This document shows, in pieces, positions 60,758 through 64,000 of a stretch of DNA of 64,000 nucleotides. The number at the start of each line of letters is the position of its first letter. Within the stretch, counting starts at the first letter, position 1. This DNA is from Aequitasia blattaphilus (GTDB taxonomy: Bacteria > Bacillota > Clostridia > Lachnospirales > Lachnospiraceae). The DNA lies in NCBI RefSeq assembly GCF_024721305.1, contig NZ_JAMXOD010000004.1:1-64000 (forward strand), given 5' to 3'. A program made the position numbers and the translations under genes. Under the pieces are notes generated by a model, which did not search any database, was not told where the DNA came from, and saw only the letters and a program-made list of their open reading frames with translations.

Positions 60758-61759
60758 ATGGCTTTATTTGAATCATATGAAAGAAGAATAGATAAGATCA
60801 ATGCTGTACTAAATAGCTATGGCATTGCTTCAATAGAAGAAGCAGAAAAGATTACAAAGGATGCTGGATTAGAAGTATACGACCAAGTGAAATCCATTCA
60901 ACCAATTTGTTTTGAAAATGCCTGTTGGGCTTATGTTGTAGGTGCAGCGATTGCAATCAAAAAAGATTGTAAGAGAGCAGCAGATGCAGCAGCAGCAATT
61001 GGTGAAGGGCTTCAAGCTTTCTGTATCCCAGGATCTGTAGCAGATCAAAGAAAAGTTGGTTTGGGACATGGAAACTTAGGAAAAATGCTTCTGGAAGAAG
61101 AAACAGAATGTTTTGCGTTCTTAGCAGGTCATGAATCTTTTGCAGCAGCAGAAGGTGCAATCGGTATTGCTGAAAAAGCGAACAAAGTACGTAAGAATCC
61201 TCTTCGTGTTATTTTAAATGGACTGGGTAAAGATGCTGCAAAAATCATCTCAAGAATTAACGGCTTTACTTATGTTGAGACAGACTATGATTATTATACA
61301 GGTGAGTTAAAGGAAGTTGGAAGAACTGCTTATTCAGAAGGACTTCGTGCTAAGGTTAACTGCTATGGTGCAAACGATGTTCGTGAAGGTGTTGCAATTA
61401 TGTTTAAAGAGGGTGTTGATGTATCGATTACAGGAAATTCAACAAACCCAACACGTTTCCAGCATCCAGTAGCTGGAACTTATAAGAAAGAATGTATTGA
61501 GCAAGGAAAGAAATACTTCTCAGTAGCATCTGGTGGTGGTACAGGACGTACACTTCACCCAGATAATATGGCTGCTGGTCCTGCTTCTTACGGTATGACG
61601 GATACACTTGGACGTATGCATTCTGATGCTCAGTTTGCAGGTTCATCTTCTGTACCAGCTCATGTGGAAATGATGGGACTGATTGGCGCAGGTAACAATC
61701 CTATGGTAGGAATGACTGTAGCTGTAGCGGTTTCGATTGAGGAATGTTTCAAAAAATAA
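60758..61759 (+). CDS. GGGtGRT family protein (unknown function)
   Basis: The 333-residue soluble protein carries the name motif at 259-265, in VASGGGTGRTLHPDNMAAGPASYGMTD, preceded by SITGNSTNPTRFQHPVAGTY. Glycine-rich loops (FLAGHESFAAAEGAIGIAE, GLGHGNLGKM) and several cysteines (C51, C56, C71, C89) suggest a metabolite- or cofactor-binding enzyme, but no known active site is evident. AGGAGG precedes the ATG. It forms a two-gene unit with the NifU-like protein and ends at a terminator. Confidence 0.9.
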   Translation: MALFESYERRIDKINAVLNSYGIASIEEAEKITKDAGLEVYDQVKSIQPICFENACWAYVVGAAIAIKKDCKRAADAAAAIGEGLQAFCIPGSVADQRKVGLGHGNLGKMLLEEETECFAFLAGHESFAAAEGAIGIAEKANKVRKNPLRVILNGLGKDAAKIISRINGFTYVETDYDYYTGELKEVGRTAYSEGLRAKVNCYGANDVREGVAIMFKEGVDVSITGNSTNPTRFQHPVAGTYKKECIEQGKKYFSVASGGGTGRTLHPDNMAAGPASYGMTDTLGRMHSDAQFAGSSSVPAHVEMMGLIGAGNNPMVGMTVAVAVSIEECFKK

Positions 61760-61799
61760 AAAGTTGCTAGAAACGGCTTAAAATAAGGATTTGTAAAGG

Positions 61800-61833
61800 C
61801 TGTTCCAATCTTTCATGGTTGGAACAGTTTTTT
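61800..61833 (+). terminator. Terminator of the GGGtGRT unit
   Basis: CTGTTCCAA and TTGGAACAG form a nine-pair stem around a 10-base loop, followed by six T. Its flanks resemble the terminator at 62912-62943. Confidence 0.9.
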
Positions 61834-61845
61834 GAATGAAACGTA

Positions 61846-61874
61846 TTTACAATGTCAATACTATGTATTATAAT
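61846..61874 (+). promoter_or_regulatory. Promoter and operator of the Fic toxin-antitoxin module
   Basis: TTTACA (61846-61851) and a perfect TATAAT (61869-61874) are 17 bases apart. AATAC-TAT-GTATT (61857-61869), a perfect palindrome, lies in the spacer and touches the -10, a natural site for self-repression by the antitoxin. Confidence 0.65.
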
Positions 61875-61896
61875 TAAGATGATGGAGGTGAACAAA

Positions 61897-62226
61897 ATGG
61901 AAAAAACATTTTTACAGGTTCGAACAGAAAAATCTGACAAGGAAAAAGCAAGTGATATACTTGAAAGCTTAGGAACAAACCTATCATCTGTAGTTAATAT
62001 GTTGTTGAAGCAAATTATCTTGACGAAAAGCATTCCGTTTGAAGTGAAAATGCCGTCTGGTTATTCAACATCGGAAGTAACTGAAGAAGTAAAAGCGTCT
62101 ATGGCGATGGAGAATATGCCACTTACACAAGATGATATCAATTTACTAAAGACATATCAGATATCGACAGATTCTGAGAAGGAAAGCATTAGGAATCAGT
62201 TAATAGCTGAACTTACGGAGGAGTAA
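61897..62226 (+). CDS. Antitoxin: RelB/DinJ-like ribbon-helix-helix plus Fic-inhibitory motif
   Basis: The 109-residue protein starts with a RelB/DinJ-type ribbon-helix-helix (LQVRTEKSDKEKASDILESLGTNLSSVVNMLLKQIILTKSIPFEV, 6-50). The second half holds S68-M-A-M-E72-N73, which fits the (S/T)xxxE(G/N) motif that blocks the active site of class I Fic proteins, followed by PLTQDDINLLKTYQIS as in VbhA-type antitoxins. It would thus both repress the operon and inhibit Fic. GGAGGTG precedes the ATG at 61897. Its stop adjoins the toxin start. Confidence 0.85.
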   Translation: MEKTFLQVRTEKSDKEKASDILESLGTNLSSVVNMLLKQIILTKSIPFEVKMPSGYSTSEVTEEVKASMAMENMPLTQDDINLLKTYQISTDSEKESIRNQLIAELTEE

Positions 62227-62796
62227 ATGAGTGATAGAATTTATTGCTATCCAGAATCAAATGTTCTGATAAATAAATTGAATATTCATGAACTAGATAA
62301 ACTTAATGAAGCGGAACGAAAGTTAACGCAACTTAGACTGAGTGATTTGATAACTTCACCAGTACGTGGAAGCTATGATTTGAAACATTTGCAGAAGATA
62401 CACAGATATATTTTTCAGGATCTTTATGGATGGGCCGGTAAAATACGAACAGTGGAAATTGCTAAGTCAAATATGTTTTGTAAAGTTCAGTTTATTGAAA
62501 CACAAGCTGATGAAATATTTAAGCAGTTAAGGGATGATGATTATTTGGCTGGCTTGCCAAAGGATATGTTTATCAAGAAGATTGCTTACTATTTTTCAGA
62601 GATTAATGCCCTGCATCCATTCAGAGAGGGAAATGGGCGCTCGCAAAGAGAATTTATACGTCAATTAGCTATTCGGCAGGGATATACGGTTTGTTTTGCA
62701 GGAATTTCAGCAGAAGAGATGTTGGAGGCTAGTTTGGATTCGTTTGTCTGTAAATATGGTAAGATGGAAGCTTTATTTGAAAAGATTTTACGATAA
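62227..62796 (+). CDS. Fic family toxin (AMP/nucleotidyl transferase)
   Basis: The 189-residue protein has an intact Fic motif, H130-PFREGNGR-SQR141, with the catalytic His and the ATP-binding Glu and Arg residues. The flap region GWAGKIRTVEIAKSN and the N-terminal LKHLQKIHRYIFQDLYG are typical. It probably transfers AMP to a protein such as gyrase or topoisomerase IV when free of antitoxin, as shown for VbhT; the target here is unknown. It lacks its own inhibitory S/TxxxE(G/N) helix, which is found on the partner. It starts at the base after the antitoxin stop. Confidence 0.93.
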   Translation: MSDRIYCYPESNVLINKLNIHELDKLNEAERKLTQLRLSDLITSPVRGSYDLKHLQKIHRYIFQDLYGWAGKIRTVEIAKSNMFCKVQFIETQADEIFKQLRDDDYLAGLPKDMFIKKIAYYFSEINALHPFREGNGRSQREFIRQLAIRQGYTVCFAGISAEEMLEASLDSFVCKYGKMEALFEKILR

Positions 62797-62826
62797 TTGT
62801 TTTTCAGTGATTATTGAATGGTGTCC

Positions 62827-62868
62827 TGAGTTGCCGTCAGATGTGGATAGTAGCACACATGCAACTCA
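62827..62868. repeat. Structured intergenic element with nested inverted repeats
   Basis: TGAGTTGC (62827-62834) pairs with GCAACTCA (62861-62868), and an inner ATGTG pairs with CACAT, leaving a six-base bulge on one side. No T-run follows and no coding potential is evident. Its role is unknown. Confidence 0.45.
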
Positions 62869-62911
62869 CAAATTCTAAAGGAATAGCGTAAATATAAGGT
62901 TTATAAGGGCT

Positions 62912-62943
62912 GCACCAACTTTTATAGTTGGTGCGTTTTTTTT
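62912..62943. terminator. Terminator between fic and the LacI-type regulator
   Basis: GCACCAAC and GTTGGTGC form an eight-pair stem around a seven-base loop, followed by eight T on the forward strand. It ends fic and may also serve the convergent regulator gene. Confidence 0.85.
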
Positions 62944-62946
62944 CGT

Positions 62947-63963
62947 TTATTCTAAGGGTGGAGCAGTTGATGCGCGCAAAAGGAGCTTGGGTTGAACGAA
63001 GGAATGAGTTGCTTTGGTATCCTCCTGATCAATTAAACGGGTTAAGCGATTTAAACTCATCTTTGCAATCTCATCTATTGGCTGGACAACAGTGCTTAAT
63101 TCGGGACGAAAATAAATCCCTTCCTGTAATCCATCAAATCCCATTACGGAATACTGTTCTGGTACAGAAAATCCACGATCTTTTAAAAAGTTTATAAGAG
63201 AAAATGCGACTGGATCTGTTTGGGCAAAAAAAGCCGTACAATCACTTATTTTATCCCAGTTCATTTCAAGAGATTTGTAACCACTGGGATAAGTAAGGCC
63301 AGCATCGATAATCCAATCTGCATTAGAGGGAATCGAATTTTCCTCCAAGGCAGTTAAATATCCAGTGGTCCGTTCCGAGAAGTCAGAGCTCCCTACATTG
63401 GTTAAAGTTGCAATTCGTGTATGGCCCAGAGAAATCAAATGCTTTGTTGCAATTAAACCTCCTGCAAAATGATCCATATCAATAACATTTACACTTTTTT
63501 TCATGGGACGTGAAAAGTATTGAGTGTAGACACGGGGAATTTTACAAAGTCCCAAAGCCTCTTCAAGGGCTGCATTATAATCGTCATTAATAATGACAAC
63601 GCCTGCGGAAACTCCGGATTTTATCACAGATATTATGTGTTTCAATGCCTTTTCGCTACCATCATCAGACAGAATGATAGAGAAATAATTATGAGCTTCT
63701 GTTTGTTCGATGACGTGGTTGCATAAATGTTCAATATATAAATCAAGTACCTTGTTTTGCATTTTTTTTGCATTCAAAATAATGACGATTCCGCCATTAG
63801 AATGAGATGATTTTTTTTTGTTTTTCGTATACCCGTGAGCTTTGGCTAATTCTTGAATCTTATCCCGGGTTTCTTTCGATATATGCTGTGAGTTACTCAA
63901 GCTTCGTGAAACCGTTGATTGATTTACTCCAGCCAGTTCTGCTAATTCTTTTGTTGTAATCAT
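62947..63963 (-). CDS. LacI-family transcriptional regulator
   Basis: The 338-residue protein has an N-terminal LacI helix-turn-helix (TTKELAELAGVNQSTVSRSLSNSQHISKETRDKIQELAKAHGYTKN, about 3-50), a linker and a periplasmic-binding-type sensor domain (DMDHFAGGLIATKHLISLGHTRIATLTNVGSSDFSERTTGYLTAL, FFAQTDPVAFSLINFL, VMGFDGLQEGIYFRPELSTVVQPIDEIA). It likely senses a sugar. The ATG at 63963 has AGAGG five bases upstream; a GTG six bases earlier overlaps that site. Target genes are probably beyond the window edge. Confidence 0.93.
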   Translation of the reverse strand: MITTKELAELAGVNQSTVSRSLSNSQHISKETRDKIQELAKAHGYTKNKKKSSHSNGGIVIILNAKKMQNKVLDLYIEHLCNHVIEQTEAHNYFSIILSDDGSEKALKHIISVIKSGVSAGVVIINDDYNAALEEALGLCKIPRVYTQYFSRPMKKSVNVIDMDHFAGGLIATKHLISLGHTRIATLTNVGSSDFSERTTGYLTALEENSIPSNADWIIDAGLTYPSGYKSLEMNWDKISDCTAFFAQTDPVAFSLINFLKDRGFSVPEQYSVMGFDGLQEGIYFRPELSTVVQPIDEIAKMSLNRLTRLIDQEDTKATHSFVQPKLLLRASTAPPLE

Positions 63964-64000
63964 AAACACCTCTAAAAAGCTTCTTCCTGATTTTCTTTCT

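Noticed and set aside
1-64000. CRISPR array, insertion sequence or prophage
   Set aside because: No regularly spaced repeats, transposase, integrase or phage structural genes were found on either strand.

Overview
The window looks like a chromosomal stretch of a low-GC, strictly anaerobic Firmicute of class Clostridia, most likely Lachnospiraceae or a close relative. This is inferred from protein families, not from a database match. Pointers are the dnaG-rpoD-trmK-yqfO order, a yloC-gmk-rpoZ cluster, pyruvate formate-lyase with its activase, an A-type RNase P RNA, a spermidine transporter with fused PotC and PotD, and a NifU-like/GGGtGRT gene pair. Coding density is high, strong Shine-Dalgarno sites precede most starts, and no insertion sequence, prophage or CRISPR array was seen.

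Layout. 1-5.4 kb: tail of an unknown gene, then an operon of a GNAT-ThrE fusion, its small ThrE partner, gltX and a UvrD-like helicase, facing a DUF1292 gene. 5.6-8.8 kb: three tightly coupled genes (sugar-type binding lipoprotein, a GH13 protein lacking its catalytic residues, DUF5662). 8.8-10 kb: tRNA-Leu(AAG), then a reverse-strand DUF4430 lipid/membrane-anchored protein plus ECF S component. 10-18.7 kb: polyphosphate:AMP phosphotransferase, dGTPase-like protein, primase, sigma-A, TrmK, YqfO and a ThrRS-like nucleoside kinase. 18.7-24.3 kb reverse strand: potCD-potB-potA-regulator, and aroC. 24.4-27.6 kb: L,D-transpeptidase, tgt, yajC. 27.6-32 kb: pflB-pflA behind an elaborate operator region, then deoD-cdd. 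32-38.8 kb: leuB-ilvD-ilvB-serC-serA. 38.9-47.8 kb: cell-wall deacetylase, convergent long-form prs, then der-plsY-gpsA-lrgAB, a MogA-like gene, a metallo-beta-lactamase-fold protein, rnhA and rnpB. 47.8-53.5 kb: pyrBI (reverse), pheA, DUF815 ATPase and rqcH (reverse). 53.6-60 kb: yloC-gmk-rpoZ-rimO-pgsA-cinA and a membrane GNAT chimera. 60-61.8 kb: NifU-like plus GGGtGRT pair. 61.8-64 kb: a Fic toxin-antitoxin module and a LacI-type regulator.

Most of the window is housekeeping: replication and transcription (dnaG, rpoD, rpoZ), tRNA and ribosome work (gltX, tgt, trmK, rimO, der, rqcH, rnpB), membrane lipid synthesis (plsY, gpsA, pgsA), amino acid and nucleotide synthesis, and fermentation (pfl). 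The parts most deserving a second look are: (a) the catalytically dead GH13 protein in a binding-lipoprotein operon; (b) two separate acetyltransferase fusions, one to a ThrE exporter and one to a transmembrane segment, acidic repeat and outer domain; (c) a Fic toxin whose antitoxin appears to join a ribbon-helix-helix DNA-binding domain to the S-x-x-x-E-N Fic-inhibitory motif; (d) the NifU-like/GGGtGRT pair of unknown function under its own promoter; and (e) two tandem TTGTAC-N8-GTACAA palindromes upstream of pflB. All promoter, terminator and start-site calls are by eye; no computation or search was run.
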